A stretch of 64,000 bases of DNA from JBGSBR01 sp041730495 (GTDB taxonomy: Bacteria > Patescibacteriota > Microgenomatia > UBA1406 > GWC2-37-13), in assembly GCA_041730495.1 (NCBI GenBank), contig JBGSBR010000004.1, forward strand, positions 20,490-84,489, written 5' to 3'. The notes below the pieces were generated by a model. That model was not told the DNA's origin. It worked only from the letters and a program-made list of their open reading frames with translations, and made no database searches. The translations under genes and the position numbers were made by a program. Numbering within the stretch: the stretch's first letter is position 1; each line of letters opens with the position of its first letter. Shown here one piece after another: positions 23,734 through 32,627 of this stretch.

Positions 23734-26445
23734 ATGAAAGAAAAACCATCCACCGTACCACTTGTTGCTGCATTTCTAGTTGCTGTAATCGGAATCCTTA
23801 GTCTAGTCGGATGGGCTACTTCAAATCCATATCTCATGCGAATGATGCCTGAGCTGCGACCAATTAATCCTATGGCGGCAGTTGGATTGTGTGTCATAGC
23901 AGTAGGGTATGTGGCTATCTATATGCGTAATCAAAGTGTGCGATTTATCATGGGTGGATTGACTTTATTGTTAGGTATATTGGCCATAACATCAGTACCA
24001 ATTGACACTTTACTTTTTGCTGAGAAAATTCAAAGTATTGGAGAACATACAGCTATAGCTGATAGTGCGGCAATCTGTTTTATCTTCGCAGGAGTATTAT
24101 TTCTTCTGCATAATCAGACCAATAAATCAATTACGTTTTTGAAGCATATTCTGAATATATTGTTAGTAGTAATCTCATGGGTCAATATTTTTGGTCCGCT
24201 CTATGCATATGATTCGGTCTACGGATACTCATCAGACTTTGTGATGGCCATGCAGCTTGCGATAGCATTTAGTTTTGTAGCATATACCTCTATTTTTTTG
24301 GTACATCAGAAAAAAATTACGGCTATGTTGGGGACGGTAAATATAATTGGATGGATGATTATTGCATCAATTATTTTTATCCAATCAGCCACTTATGGAG
24401 CGTGGCGTCAAGCTACTGATGATAATCGTGAAGATTCTGAAGAAGCATTTGTGACTTACTCAGAAGGCATAAAAAATAATATGTTGGATAGAATCAGTAT
24501 TTATGAAAATGCACTATACGGTTTTCGCGGTTTGTTTGAATCGAGTGATAGTGTCAGTCAGGATGAGTTTAATACGTATTTCGAGTCATTAGATTTGCTT
24601 AATCGTTATCCAGGTTTACGCACGATATCCTATACGTCTAAAGTCTCTGAAGCTGATCTGCCAGAGTTTATAGAGACTATAAGAGAGGATGATAGTATTC
24701 GGCCTGCAGGTAATCCTACATTTACTGTATCACCCAAAAATGACGTACCCGTGCATTATATATCAACATATGCGTACACGACTTTGATCGGCAGTGCTTT
24801 ACCTGGTCGAGATCTATCTACAGATAGTGCTCGTCTAGCAGCTTATCAGCAAGCTGAACGCACGAATAAGTTTGCAGCATCAGATCCAATTACTATTACA
24901 GCAAATGGACCATTGCAAGAGATGAAAGGTTTCACCGTGACACTTCCGGTTTTTGATAAAAATACTGACAAAGTAGTTGGATTGATAAACTCTTTGTATG
25001 GCTATCCCCTTTTCTTTGATGAAGTAAAGAAAAATTTCAATTTTCGAGATAATACATATTTGAAGGTTGTTGATGTCAAGTCAGGTGATATTATCTATGA
25101 ATTTGAAGAAAATCATACAGCTGAACATAAGCTGAAAAGTACACAGATCTTAACTATCGCTGATCGGACATGGGAGATGACAGTCGAAGCGCCAGAAGAT
25201 TATGGTATCAATATTAATCAAAAGAATTTACCACCCATTATTTTATTAGGAGGTCAGTTATTTTCAGGTCTTATTGTCGTGATATTTATCATGTTGATAC
25301 GTGGTCGTCAAGAAGCAGAAGAGCTTGTCAAGAAACGAACACAAGAACTTGAAAAACTTATTCAAGCATTACCACTTGGTGTTTCTGTCGCTGAAGCGCC
25401 TTCTGGTAAACTGACTCTCATAAATGAAGCTGGAATAAATATATTAGGACGTGGGGTCGCACCTAATGCAACTAAAGAAGATTATGGACAAGCGTTTGAT
25501 GTCCTAAGAATTGATGGTACTCCATATCCGCCCGCAGAGATGTCACCGTCGATTGCCATGAAAACAGGAGAAATTACTACCAAAGATGATATTATAATCC
25601 GTCGACCGGATAAATCATTGATTCATCTAAAAGCGACGAGTGTACCGATTAAAGATAGCCAAGGATTAGTAGTAACTATAGTGAGTGTCTTTGAAGATGT
25701 GACTAAAGAAAAAGAGATTGATCGTATGAAAACTGAGTTTATATCTCTTGCTTCGCATCAACTCCGTACTCCTCTATCCGCGATGAAATGGTTCCTGGAG
25801 ATGCTGATAGCTGGTGATGCCGGCAAACTTAACAAAGAGCAGCAAGAGTATGCACAAAATGTGTCTCAGGCGAATGAGCGTATGATTACTTTGGTAAATT
25901 CTCTTCTCAATATTTCACGTATCGAATCAGGCAGACTCATCGTAGATCCACAACCGACTGATCTGAAAAAGCTTGCAGAGACGGTGATTACTGAACTACA
26001 GCCAAAAATCAAAGAAAAAGATATTTCGATGATTGTCAGTGTGCACGATAAACTGAGTACAATTAATGTTGATCCGAAGCTCGTGACAGAGGTGTATACA
26101 AATCTACTTACGAATGCCATCAAGTACACTCCTAACAGTGGTGAGATTTCACTCTTTATATCAGAAAAAAATGATGAGATCATAACTCAAGTGTCTGATA
26201 CTGGTATGGGTATCCCGGAAGAAGAACATGATAAAATTTTCACTAAGTTTTACAGAGCATCCAATGTAGTGAAAGCTGTGCCAGAGGGTACAGGCTTAGG
26301 ACTATACATGGTAAAATCAATTATAGAATCCTCAGGAGGTAAGCTGTGGTTTACTTCTGGTAAAGATAAAGGTACATCATTCTGGTTTAGTTTACCTAAA
26401 ACTGGTATGCAAGCCAAGAAAGGTGAGGTCTCAATTAATAGTTAA
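23734..26445 (+). CDS. Hybrid-topology sensor histidine kinase (multi-TM, CHASE, PAS)
   Basis: A 903-residue sensor. An N-terminal block of about seven hydrophobic helices (residues 8-215) is followed by an extracellular CHASE-type domain ('LNRYPGLRTISYTSKV', ~240-470), another TM (~500-525), a PAS domain (~535-655), HisKA with 'LASHQLRTPLSAMKWFLEML' (phospho-acceptor His675) and an HATPase domain with N box 'NLLTNAIKYTP', 'DTGMGIPEEE' and 'GTGLGLYMVK'. It should phosphorylate the response regulator encoded 9 bases downstream. A perfect palindrome overlaps its promoter. Confidence 0.92.
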   Translation: MKEKPSTVPLVAAFLVAVIGILSLVGWATSNPYLMRMMPELRPINPMAAVGLCVIAVGYVAIYMRNQSVRFIMGGLTLLLGILAITSVPIDTLLFAEKIQSIGEHTAIADSAAICFIFAGVLFLLHNQTNKSITFLKHILNILLVVISWVNIFGPLYAYDSVYGYSSDFVMAMQLAIAFSFVAYTSIFLVHQKKITAMLGTVNIIGWMIIASIIFIQSATYGAWRQATDDNREDSEEAFVTYSEGIKNNMLDRISIYENALYGFRGLFESSDSVSQDEFNTYFESLDLLNRYPGLRTISYTSKVSEADLPEFIETIREDDSIRPAGNPTFTVSPKNDVPVHYISTYAYTTLIGSALPGRDLSTDSARLAAYQQAERTNKFAASDPITITANGPLQEMKGFTVTLPVFDKNTDKVVGLINSLYGYPLFFDEVKKNFNFRDNTYLKVVDVKSGDIIYEFEENHTAEHKLKSTQILTIADRTWEMTVEAPEDYGININQKNLPPIILLGGQLFSGLIVVIFIMLIRGRQEAEELVKKRTQELEKLIQALPLGVSVAEAPSGKLTLINEAGINILGRGVAPNATKEDYGQAFDVLRIDGTPYPPAEMSPSIAMKTGEITTKDDIIIRRPDKSLIHLKATSVPIKDSQGLVVTIVSVFEDVTKEKEIDRMKTEFISLASHQLRTPLSAMKWFLEMLIAGDAGKLNKEQQEYAQNVSQANERMITLVNSLLNISRIESGRLIVDPQPTDLKKLAETVITELQPKIKEKDISMIVSVHDKLSTINVDPKLVTEVYTNLLTNAIKYTPNSGEISLFISEKNDEIITQVSDTGMGIPEEEHDKIFTKFYRASNVVKAVPEGTGLGLYMVKSIIESSGGKLWFTSGKDKGTSFWFSLPKTGMQAKKGEVSINS

Positions 26446-26454
26446 GAGAATAAT

Positions 26455-26859
26455 ATGAATACAACACATACTGTGATGATCATCGAAGATGAAGATTTGT
26501 TATTACAAGCGATTAGCAAAAAATTTGAAAAAAACGGTGTTAAAACTGTCGGTTGTACATCAAGTAGTCAAGCATTAGATTACCTCAAAAGCATGCCACA
26601 GCTTCCTGATGCAATCTGGCTTGATTATTACCTCAAAGATGGTAATGGTCTGGAGTTTATGCAGCAAATGAAATCAGATCCGAAACTCGAAGCCATACCT
26701 GTAATTGTAGTCTCAAACTCAGCGAGTGATGACAAAGTAAAAACATTGCTAGCACTTGGTGTCCAAAAGTATTTTTTGAAAGCTGAGCATCGTCTTGATG
26801 AGTTGATCGATGAACTTAAACAGTTTATTGATGAAGATAAAGCTACTGCGAAACAGTAA
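26455..26859 (+). CDS. Single-domain response regulator
   Basis: A 134-residue CheY-like receiver with the acidic pocket 'IIEDED', phospho-acceptor Asp57 ('IWLDYYL'), Ser/Thr switch in 'VVSNSA' and Lys in 'KYFLKAEH'. It has no output domain. It follows the sensor kinase by 9 bases and surely forms a pair with it. The 3' end overlaps the convergent pilin gene by 17 bases, so kinase signalling and pilus genes are physically adjacent. Confidence 0.92.
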   Translation: MNTTHTVMIIEDEDLLLQAISKKFEKNGVKTVGCTSSSQALDYLKSMPQLPDAIWLDYYLKDGNGLEFMQQMKSDPKLEAIPVIVVSNSASDDKVKTLLALGVQKYFLKAEHRLDELIDELKQFIDEDKATAKQ

Positions 26860-27280
26860 TCGTTTCACCATTTTGTGCATATGGCGCTGACACTGTAATC
26901 CTGCCGTTTGCATTGCGACTGATACGATATCCACTGCTATTTCCGCTTCCATTTGTCGGATCTTGAGGTATTTTGATCAGGTATTTTTCATTAGTTGTCA
27001 GCACACTGAGATCGATTAGTCCGGTACATGTGCCACCTGTACGACAGACTTCTGTTGGCGTGGTGCTTATAGCTGCAGGAAGCGTTCCGTTATTATCAGA
27101 CGCATACTGATATACGGCATTTGCAAGAGCATTTATATCTACTTTACGTTGTGCATTATTTGAGTTAGCTATTTGCTTGCTTGGATTGATCGCGACAATG
27201 ACGATGCTCATGAGTACACTCAACATACCGATTGTTACCAGCAGTTCAATCAACGTAAAGCCTTTTTTATGTGATGTCAT
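26843..27280 (-). CDS. Type IV pilin / pseudopilin, GspG/PilA-like
   Basis: A 145-residue prepilin with the leader MTSHKKG-FTLIELLV, conserved Glu5 of the mature chain and the hydrophobic N-terminal helix, then 'INPSKQIANSNNAQRKVDINALANAVYQYASDNNGTLP', the usual pattern of major pilins of CPR bacteria. Two Cys ('VCRTGGTC') may form a disulfide. It is the last gene of the pilus operon and is likely the main subunit. Cleavage needs a prepilin peptidase encoded elsewhere. Confidence 0.9.
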   Translation of the reverse strand: MTSHKKGFTLIELLVTIGMLSVLMSIVIVAINPSKQIANSNNAQRKVDINALANAVYQYASDNNGTLPAAISTTPTEVCRTGGTCTGLIDLSVLTTNEKYLIKIPQDPTNGSGNSSGYRISRNANGRITVSAPYAQNGETITVSQ

Positions 27281-27320
27281 ATTGCTTATTCTAGGTAACT
27301 ATGCATCTTGATGCAAGGGA

Positions 27321-27737
27321 TTAAAAATCTGCTACTTCTTGCCAGCTATCGTATATTAATTTTGCTTGTGGCACAGAAAATCTTACATTTGTAATCAAAA
27401 CTTTGCGTACCGTATTTTGAACTGTTCCAGTGGCCTGGATATTTTTATTTGTTAGATCCGCAGCTGTTACTGTGTAAGTGCATGATCCGTTTCCAAGTGT
27501 TTGATTTCCTGTTCCTGTATAAGAATTGTTTAAGGCAATTTGTCTCAAGGCTATTTCAGCACATGTATTGGCAAGTGCTTTGGTTTGTTGAGACTGTATG
27601 ACGGTGATACTCGTTTTTGTTTGGATCACTCCGGTTGTTATGACAGACATAGCAATTGATAAACCGACTACAGCTACGATGAGCACCGTAATCAATGTCA
27701 TAAAACCTGATCTGTTATCTGATACTTGCTGTTGCAT
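27321..27737 (-). CDS. Minor pilin-like protein (PilX/GspK-like position)
   Basis: A 138-residue protein with a pilin-like N-terminus, 'SDNRSGFMTLITVLIVAVVGLSIAMSV'. The mature chain lacks the canonical Glu5, as seen in GspK/PilX-type minor pilins that cap the fibre. A conserved-looking 'LANTCAEIALRQIALNNSYTGTGNQTLGNGSCTYTV' segment follows, with two Cys. Its start overlaps the previous gene by 23 bases, indicating coupling within the operon. Confidence 0.78.
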   Translation of the reverse strand: MQQQVSDNRSGFMTLITVLIVAVVGLSIAMSVITTGVIQTKTSITVIQSQQTKALANTCAEIALRQIALNNSYTGTGNQTLGNGSCTYTVTAADLTNKNIQATGTVQNTVRKVLITNVRFSVPQAKLIYDSWQEVADF

Positions 27738-28227
27738 AAAAGGTTTTGGAATAATTGTATTCTTGTCTTCCCGATGGATTATTGTATGTCAATGTAAACT
27801 GCATTTTGACGCTTCCTGGTGTGGAAGCTCGAGATAAATTTATAAATTGCACATTTGATGCAGTCACTGTGTTTGAGTGCAGTGCAGTAGCTGCACCTGC
27901 GCCAGCTGTCAGCTGTAGGATGCCATTGTTTAGATTGAATACTGTAGGATTAGTCGCGGGTGTTACTGTCTGTACAGATAATGAGGTGGCTGTCACTCCT
28001 GCAGCTGGGGTATTTATTTGTCTGGCATTTCGTACTGCCTGAGTAATTTGTTGCAACACTTGTACACCTTGAGTCTCGACCTGTGATGCCACTCTATTGC
28101 GCGCTTGAGTCTGGAGCATCGAGATAATGAAAAACGAGGCTGTCGAGATGATCACAGTGGAGATACCGAGATATAACAGTATCTCTACTAACGTGAAGCC
28201 TGATTTATGAGAGTTTTGTATTTTCAT
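27715..28227 (-). CDS. Minor pilin, PilW/GspJ-like
   Basis: A 170-residue prepilin with 'KSGFTLVEILLYLGISTVIISTASFFIISML', including Glu5, followed by a helix 'ETQGVQVLQQITQAVRNARQINTPAAG' and a beta-rich C-terminus. This matches GspJ/PilW-type minor pilins. It begins two bases after the stop of the upstream Cys-rich pilin gene. Confidence 0.85.
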   Translation of the reverse strand: MKIQNSHKSGFTLVEILLYLGISTVIISTASFFIISMLQTQARNRVASQVETQGVQVLQQITQAVRNARQINTPAAGVTATSLSVQTVTPATNPTVFNLNNGILQLTAGAGAATALHSNTVTASNVQFINLSRASTPGSVKMQFTLTYNNPSGRQEYNYSKTFYATASIR

Positions 28228-28229
28228 AG

Positions 28230-28964
28230 CTATGGTTTACAGCAACAACTATCAGCTGAAGCTCCGCCGGTACAATAAATATTTCCTCCTGAACGATATA
28301 TCTCACCATTACTTGTACATTGGCTTGAGTTAGCTCGACATGTGCCAGTGGTATTTTTGAACATTTGCTGACAATATAGTGCACAAGTGCCGATCGTTGG
28401 TGTAGGTGTACGGGTAGGTGTTGGAGTACGAGTTGGCGTAGCTGATGGAACTGTTGGAGTTGGTGTACGGGTCGGTGTGGGCGTGGCTGATAGTGCAATA
28501 GTTGGTACCGGTGTTGCTGTGGGTATAAGAGTGGGTGTTGGTGTAGGGGTCCAGGTAATACGCCAGTTGGTGAGATACTCGACTACTTCCACTGACCCTG
28601 CTCGTTGTGCATTTTGTTGCCAGGTGACACGGGAGGTAATCTGCTTTGTTTGTGTATCTATCGGTGTGATCAGTATCTGACGAGTGTATTGAGCAGAGCT
28701 ATCTGAAGTACTGCTGAAGACCCATTTACTGCCGTCACTACTGACACCATGTGCGCCATCGGTGAGATTGGTAAACTGATCATCTCTGATATTTCTGGTG
28801 GCTTCAAGTCCTTCTTCTGCGAGGAAAACAGCTCTCTCACGATCACCCGTCACTGTAGTGGATTGATGACCATATGAAGTAGCACCCATGTATGTCGTCA
28901 CGACCAATCCAAGAGTCGCGGCTGCGATTAGTACTTCGACGAGTGAAAATCCTGATGTTTTCAT
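28230..28964 (-). CDS. Minor pilin with Thr-Pro stalk and Cys-rich C-terminal domain
   Basis: About 244 residues in three parts. First is a prepilin N-terminus ('KTSGFSLVEVLIAAATLGLVVTTYM', Glu5 present) with a GspI/PilV-like body including 'FLAEEGLEATRNIRDDQF'. Then comes a ~55-residue Thr/Pro linker (bases 28388-28550), and last a ~50-residue tail with eight Cys, arranged C-X3-C, C, C, C and a final CCC. The tail looks like a disulfide-stabilised knot carried on a flexible stalk at the pilus tip. The ATG at 28964 leaves one base after the upstream stop. Confidence 0.82.
   Translation of the reverse strand: MKTSGFSLVEVLIAAATLGLVVTTYMGATSYGHQSTTVTGDRERAVFLAEEGLEATRNIRDDQFTNLTDGAHGVSSDGSKWVFSSTSDSSAQYTRQILITPIDTQTKQITSRVTWQQNAQRAGSVEVVEYLTNWRITWTPTPTPTLIPTATPVPTIALSATPTPTRTPTPTVPSATPTRTPTPTRTPTPTIGTCALYCQQMFKNTTGTCRANSSQCTSNGEIYRSGGNIYCTGGASADSCCCKP
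28388..28550. repeat. Low-complexity repeat coding Thr-Pro linker
   Basis: Irregular 6-12-base repeats of the GGTGTA/GGAGTA/GGGTTGG type on the plus strand encode (T-P)n, R-T-P-T-P and S-A-T-P units of the pilin stalk. Slippage could change stalk length. Confidence 0.7.
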
Positions 28965-28965
28965 A

Positions 28966-29415
28966 TTACTGGATTGTGATTGTGCCAACTGAGTTAATGG
29001 TAATAGTGCTGCTGTCAGTGTTTTGTGTAACAGAAATAAAACCCGTTGATGATGGTAAACCTGTTAGTTTTGTAAATCTTAGATCTGTTATTCCAGAGAC
29101 ATTATTAGAAGTCGGTATAACTGTTGTTTCATCAAAACTTTGGTCACGTGTTGCGTATGTGCTACCTTTGTAAATTACGATATTTCCTGTTCCTATATAC
29201 ACTCCCCACTGACTGTCATTTTGCGCAGCCATCGATAGTTGCTGAGCACGTCGCAGCTTTTCAGCAATAAGTTGCGAAGTTACTTTGACACTGTTGGTTA
29301 CTTGTAACCTTTGGTAAATCGGTGCGGTCATGCCAGCAATAAGCGTCACAATAGCAATTGAAAGTAGAATCTCAATCATGGTAAAACCAGACAGCAGTTG
29401 TTTCCTGACATTCAT
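28966..29415 (-). CDS. Minor pilin, GspH/FimT-like
   Basis: A 149-residue prepilin with 'LSGFTMIEILLSIAIVTLIAGMTAPIYQRLQV' and a helix leading to 'EKLRRAQQLSMAAQNDSQWGVYI', the classic GspH/FimT pattern (RRAQxLA..). It probably initiates or caps pilus assembly with the other minor pilins. It stands 7 bases after pilC and one base before the Cys-rich pilin. Confidence 0.88.
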   Translation of the reverse strand: MNVRKQLLSGFTMIEILLSIAIVTLIAGMTAPIYQRLQVTNSVKVTSQLIAEKLRRAQQLSMAAQNDSQWGVYIGTGNIVIYKGSTYATRDQSFDETTVIPTSNNVSGITDLRFTKLTGLPSSTGFISVTQNTDSSTITINSVGTITIQ

Positions 29416-29422
29416 GTGCGAG

Positions 29423-30511
29423 TTAGTTTATATTTCCAATCAAACTATATATCGGTAAGATGATCGAGATTGCGACGAAAAATACTCCAGCACCAACGAT
29501 AAGCAGCAATGTAGGCTCAAGTGCAACTGATAAATTGCGTGCACTATTCTCAGTTTTTTCTTCATAAATTTCACCGATTCTGACTAATGTTTTCGCGGTA
29601 CTTCCCGATTGTTCTGATGCTACTATCATCTGTTGGATTGAGATTGGGATATAGCGATTTACATTTTCGATTTGTTTGAAACTTTTCTGAAATGAGTTAC
29701 CAGCTTCGATAAGTGACCGCAGTCGAGCATACACTTTTTTGTAGACAGTAAATGAGGTTGAATCTTCGAGTGCCTCAATTGCCGCTGTGATGATAATGCC
29801 ACTATTCAGCATACTGCCTAATAAGTACCCAAATCGCGCAACTTCGTTTTGTAGTACCATTGTTTTGATGATTGGAAGTCTTAACAATAGCATCTCGCCG
29901 AGATACAATGTTTTCGGGAAAAAGAATAAGAAATAAATAACCATAAATCCTGCAAGTGCAACCAGAGGGACAACAATAAATCCATATGAAGCTAAAAATG
30001 TGCCTACAAAAATCATAATGCGAGTCATGAGTGGTAGATCAACATCCAGTGATGAGAAAACTGTCGCAATTCGTGGAAGTATGAAAAGCGAGATTCCTCC
30101 ACCGATTAAGATCGTCAAAATAATTACAAAAATCGGATAAAACAATGCTGTGCGCACCTTTGAGTTGAAACTTTCTTCTTTACGATTATGCTCTACTACT
30201 CCGTTTAAGTTTTCGACAAGTTTGCCGCTTTGCTCACCGATTTTGATAAGAGAAATTGTGTTTCGGGTGTAGATATGAGCATTATCAAGAGCTTTCCAGA
30301 GTGGCGTACCACTGATAATATCTTGTAAAACTTTTGCAGTAATTTTCTTCATTCCCTCTGATTCAGTTTCAGTATGGATAGACTCAAGTGCCGCTACAAT
30401 TGGCATACCACATGAGAGCAACATGCTGAGTTTTTCGACAAACTCGAGGCGTTCGGTGTGTGTTGTATGCAAAGTGAAGACATCAGTAAACTTGTTCAGT
30501 GCTGAATTCAT
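29423..30511 (-). CDS. pilC: Type IV pilus / type II secretion inner-membrane platform protein
   Basis: A 362-residue PilC/GspF homologue made of two repeated cytoplasmic helical domains: 'FVEKLSMLLSCGMPIVAALESI...ISGTPLWKAL' and 'FGYLLGSMLNSGIIITAAIEAL...IEAGNSFQKSF'. The hydrophobic segments lie near residues 125-150, 170-200 and 330-355. It anchors the assembly ATPase to the membrane. It follows pilB by 15 bases. Confidence 0.94.
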   Translation of the reverse strand: MNSALNKFTDVFTLHTTHTERLEFVEKLSMLLSCGMPIVAALESIHTETESEGMKKITAKVLQDIISGTPLWKALDNAHIYTRNTISLIKIGEQSGKLVENLNGVVEHNRKEESFNSKVRTALFYPIFVIILTILIGGGISLFILPRIATVFSSLDVDLPLMTRIMIFVGTFLASYGFIVVPLVALAGFMVIYFLFFFPKTLYLGEMLLLRLPIIKTMVLQNEVARFGYLLGSMLNSGIIITAAIEALEDSTSFTVYKKVYARLRSLIEAGNSFQKSFKQIENVNRYIPISIQQMIVASEQSGSTAKTLVRIGEIYEEKTENSARNLSVALEPTLLLIVGAGVFFVAISIILPIYSLIGNIN

Positions 30512-30526
30512 AGTAAGACGAGGAAA

Positions 30527-32191
30527 TTAGATATGTACGACTCGCATCAGTTCTTCGATTGTTGTCAGACCTGCGGTTACTTTTTCAAGTCCATCTGCAA
30601 ACATGGTTTGAGCGCCTTGTTTGATAGCAAGATCCATAATTTGCTTGGCTGAAGGATGTGTCAAAGATAATTCTTGAATCTCTGGAGTGACCGTGATGAT
30701 TTCGTAAACTGCCGTACGACCTCGATATCCGATATTAGCACATTTGTCACAACCCTTACCTTTGTACAACGTTGTTTTCTTGGTAAATATATTTTTGAGA
30801 ATAGGATTTTTTTTAATATCATCGAGTGAGATCTCAGTACTAATGCGACAGTTGTCACAGATTTTGCGAACCAATCGTTGTGCAATTATCAGTTCAAGAG
30901 TCGATGATAGTAAAAATGGTTCGACTTTCATATCCAGCAATCGTGGGATAGCAGTGGCAGCATCATTGGCATGGAAAGTCGTGAAAAGAAGATGACCAGT
31001 GAGTGCAGCATTTGTGGCAATTTCGGCTGTTTCTTGATCACGGATTTCTCCGACCAAGATAATATCTGGATCTTGGCGGACTATTGATCGCAAGCCTTTG
31101 GCAAATGTCAGATTAGTTTGTTCATTGACTTGAATATGATTCACGCCTTGGATTTTGTACTCGACAGGATCTTCGATCGTGGTGATATTCACACCAGGTT
31201 TATTCAGTTGTTTCAAGAGAGCATATAGGGTGGTAGTTTTACCAGATCCAGTCGGACCGACGACTAAGATCATGCCAAATGGCTTAGTGATGGCTTCTTC
31301 AATCAATTGTTGATTTTTTTCCGAAAGACCAAGATCTACGAGACCAAGACCTTTGATGTAATGTGATAAGACACGTAACACAATTTTTTCACCATCAAGT
31401 GTGGGCACTATCGAGACACGCAGATCGACGGAAAATGCATCAGTTGCAAGTCGGACGGAGCCATCTTGGCTAGAGAAATGTTCATCGGTGCGCAAGTGTG
31501 CCAAGATCTTGACGCGATTTAAAACATTTTCATAATATTCTTTTGGCATGCGACCGGATTCTTGTAGTACACCATCGACACGGATACGGACGATCACTTC
31601 TTCATTTTGTGGTTCGAAATGGATATCAGAGGCTTTATAGGTCAGTGCTTCGGAGATTACTTCGACAAAGATATCTTGAGCTGCTTTGTTTTGTGAATTG
31701 AAAATATCTGCAAAGCGATTTGTAAGTGGTTGTTTGTAATGCACAAATGATTTCGTAATATCATCAGTGAAAGAATACATGAGTTTTACATCTTTCATTT
31801 GTTGATTTTGTGAGGTCGGGACGATCGGATTGAAAATATTGTGAAGCGCATCAAGCAAGCCAGATTGTTGAGGATTATCAGTGGCTACAAAAGCGTTTGT
31901 ATCATCCTCACGGACATATACCAGATGAAATTTTTCAGCTATATCTTGAGGTATTCGTTGCACATTTACAGCAGATGCTGGAGTTTTTTCAAGATCAGCA
32001 TAGGTCACTTGTTGTGATTCAGCGATAGCTTGACCAAGGATACTTTTGTTGATAATCTCAAGTGTCAGTAGTGCTGTTACTAGTGTAGTTTTATTTTGAG
32101 TGGCATATGCAGCAGCTTTATCCATATCCTCTTGCGATACATAGTTCTCTTTCAGAAGTAGATCTTTGATAGGATCATTAGTTGTATCCAT
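30527..32191 (-). CDS. pilB: Type IV pilus assembly ATPase
   Basis: About 554 residues: an N-terminal GspE/MshEN domain, then the ATPase with Walker A 'GPTGSGKTTTLYALL', the Asp box, Walker B 'DIILVGEIRDQETAEIA', the His box 'GHLLFTTFHANDAA', and a zinc-binding pair 'CDNC...CDKC' before 'GYRGRTAVYEI'. It powers pilus extension. The ATG at 32191 is chosen because the frame before it (TTG at 32233) overlaps the response-regulator gene. No PilT retraction ATPase is in the window. Confidence 0.94.
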   Translation of the reverse strand: MDTTNDPIKDLLLKENYVSQEDMDKAAAYATQNKTTLVTALLTLEIINKSILGQAIAESQQVTYADLEKTPASAVNVQRIPQDIAEKFHLVYVREDDTNAFVATDNPQQSGLLDALHNIFNPIVPTSQNQQMKDVKLMYSFTDDITKSFVHYKQPLTNRFADIFNSQNKAAQDIFVEVISEALTYKASDIHFEPQNEEVIVRIRVDGVLQESGRMPKEYYENVLNRVKILAHLRTDEHFSSQDGSVRLATDAFSVDLRVSIVPTLDGEKIVLRVLSHYIKGLGLVDLGLSEKNQQLIEEAITKPFGMILVVGPTGSGKTTTLYALLKQLNKPGVNITTIEDPVEYKIQGVNHIQVNEQTNLTFAKGLRSIVRQDPDIILVGEIRDQETAEIATNAALTGHLLFTTFHANDAATAIPRLLDMKVEPFLLSSTLELIIAQRLVRKICDNCRISTEISLDDIKKNPILKNIFTKKTTLYKGKGCDKCANIGYRGRTAVYEIITVTPEIQELSLTHPSAKQIMDLAIKQGAQTMFADGLEKVTAGLTTIEELMRVVHI

Positions 32192-32198
32192 AGAGGGT

Positions 32199-32573
32199 TT
32201 AGCTGATATTAAGTATTCGTTTGATGTGAGCAATAATTTCTGTTAATGGTGTATCAGATTTAACAATATATTCAGTAGCGCCCAGACTCAATGCTTTTTG
32301 CTTGTCTTCGACCTGACTGAGGTTGGTCGTAACGATGACTGGTGTAGTGTGTCCTAGTTTCTGTAACTCGGCGAGTACTGCGAAGCCATCGACATTTGGC
32401 ATCATGAGATCTAGCAAAATCAGATCATACGGTGTTGCTTTAGCTTTATCTAGTGCTTCTTGGCCATCGTCGGCGGTTTCTGCGAGGAAACCTTCATGTG
32501 TGAGTTTGAGTTGTAGTGCAGTTGATAACGGTTTTTCGTCGTCTACGACGAGTATTCGTTTTTGATCAGCCAT
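32199..32573 (-). CDS. Response regulator heading the pilus operon
   Basis: A 124-residue CheY-like receiver with 'ILVVDDEKP', phospho-acceptor Asp55 ('LILLDLMMP'), Thr in 'VIVTTN' and Lys in 'YIVKSDTP'. It has no output domain. Seven bases separate it from pilB, so it is the first gene of the pilus operon and may act on the assembly machinery. A TAGTAT box lies 6 bases before the ATG. The kinase encoded at 23734 is a plausible partner. Confidence 0.9.
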   Translation of the reverse strand: MADQKRILVVDDEKPLSTALQLKLTHEGFLAETADDGQEALDKAKATPYDLILLDLMMPNVDGFAVLAELQKLGHTTPVIVTTNLSQVEDKQKALSLGATEYIVKSDTPLTEIIAHIKRILNIS

Positions 32574-32579
32574 AAAACA

Positions 32580-32585
32580 ATACTA
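32580..32585 (-). promoter_or_regulatory. Leaderless-type -10 box of the pilus operon
   Basis: TAGTAT on the minus strand, 6 bases before the ATG at 32573. Confidence 0.5.
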
Positions 32586-32627
32586 GAGATATTTCTTACA
32601 TATTTCAAGCGAAGTTAGTGAGCAGAA

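Noticed and set aside
28388..28550. Repeat array that might look CRISPR-like
   Set aside because: The units are short, irregular and fully explained by codons of a Thr-Pro linker; no spacers exist and no cas genes are present.
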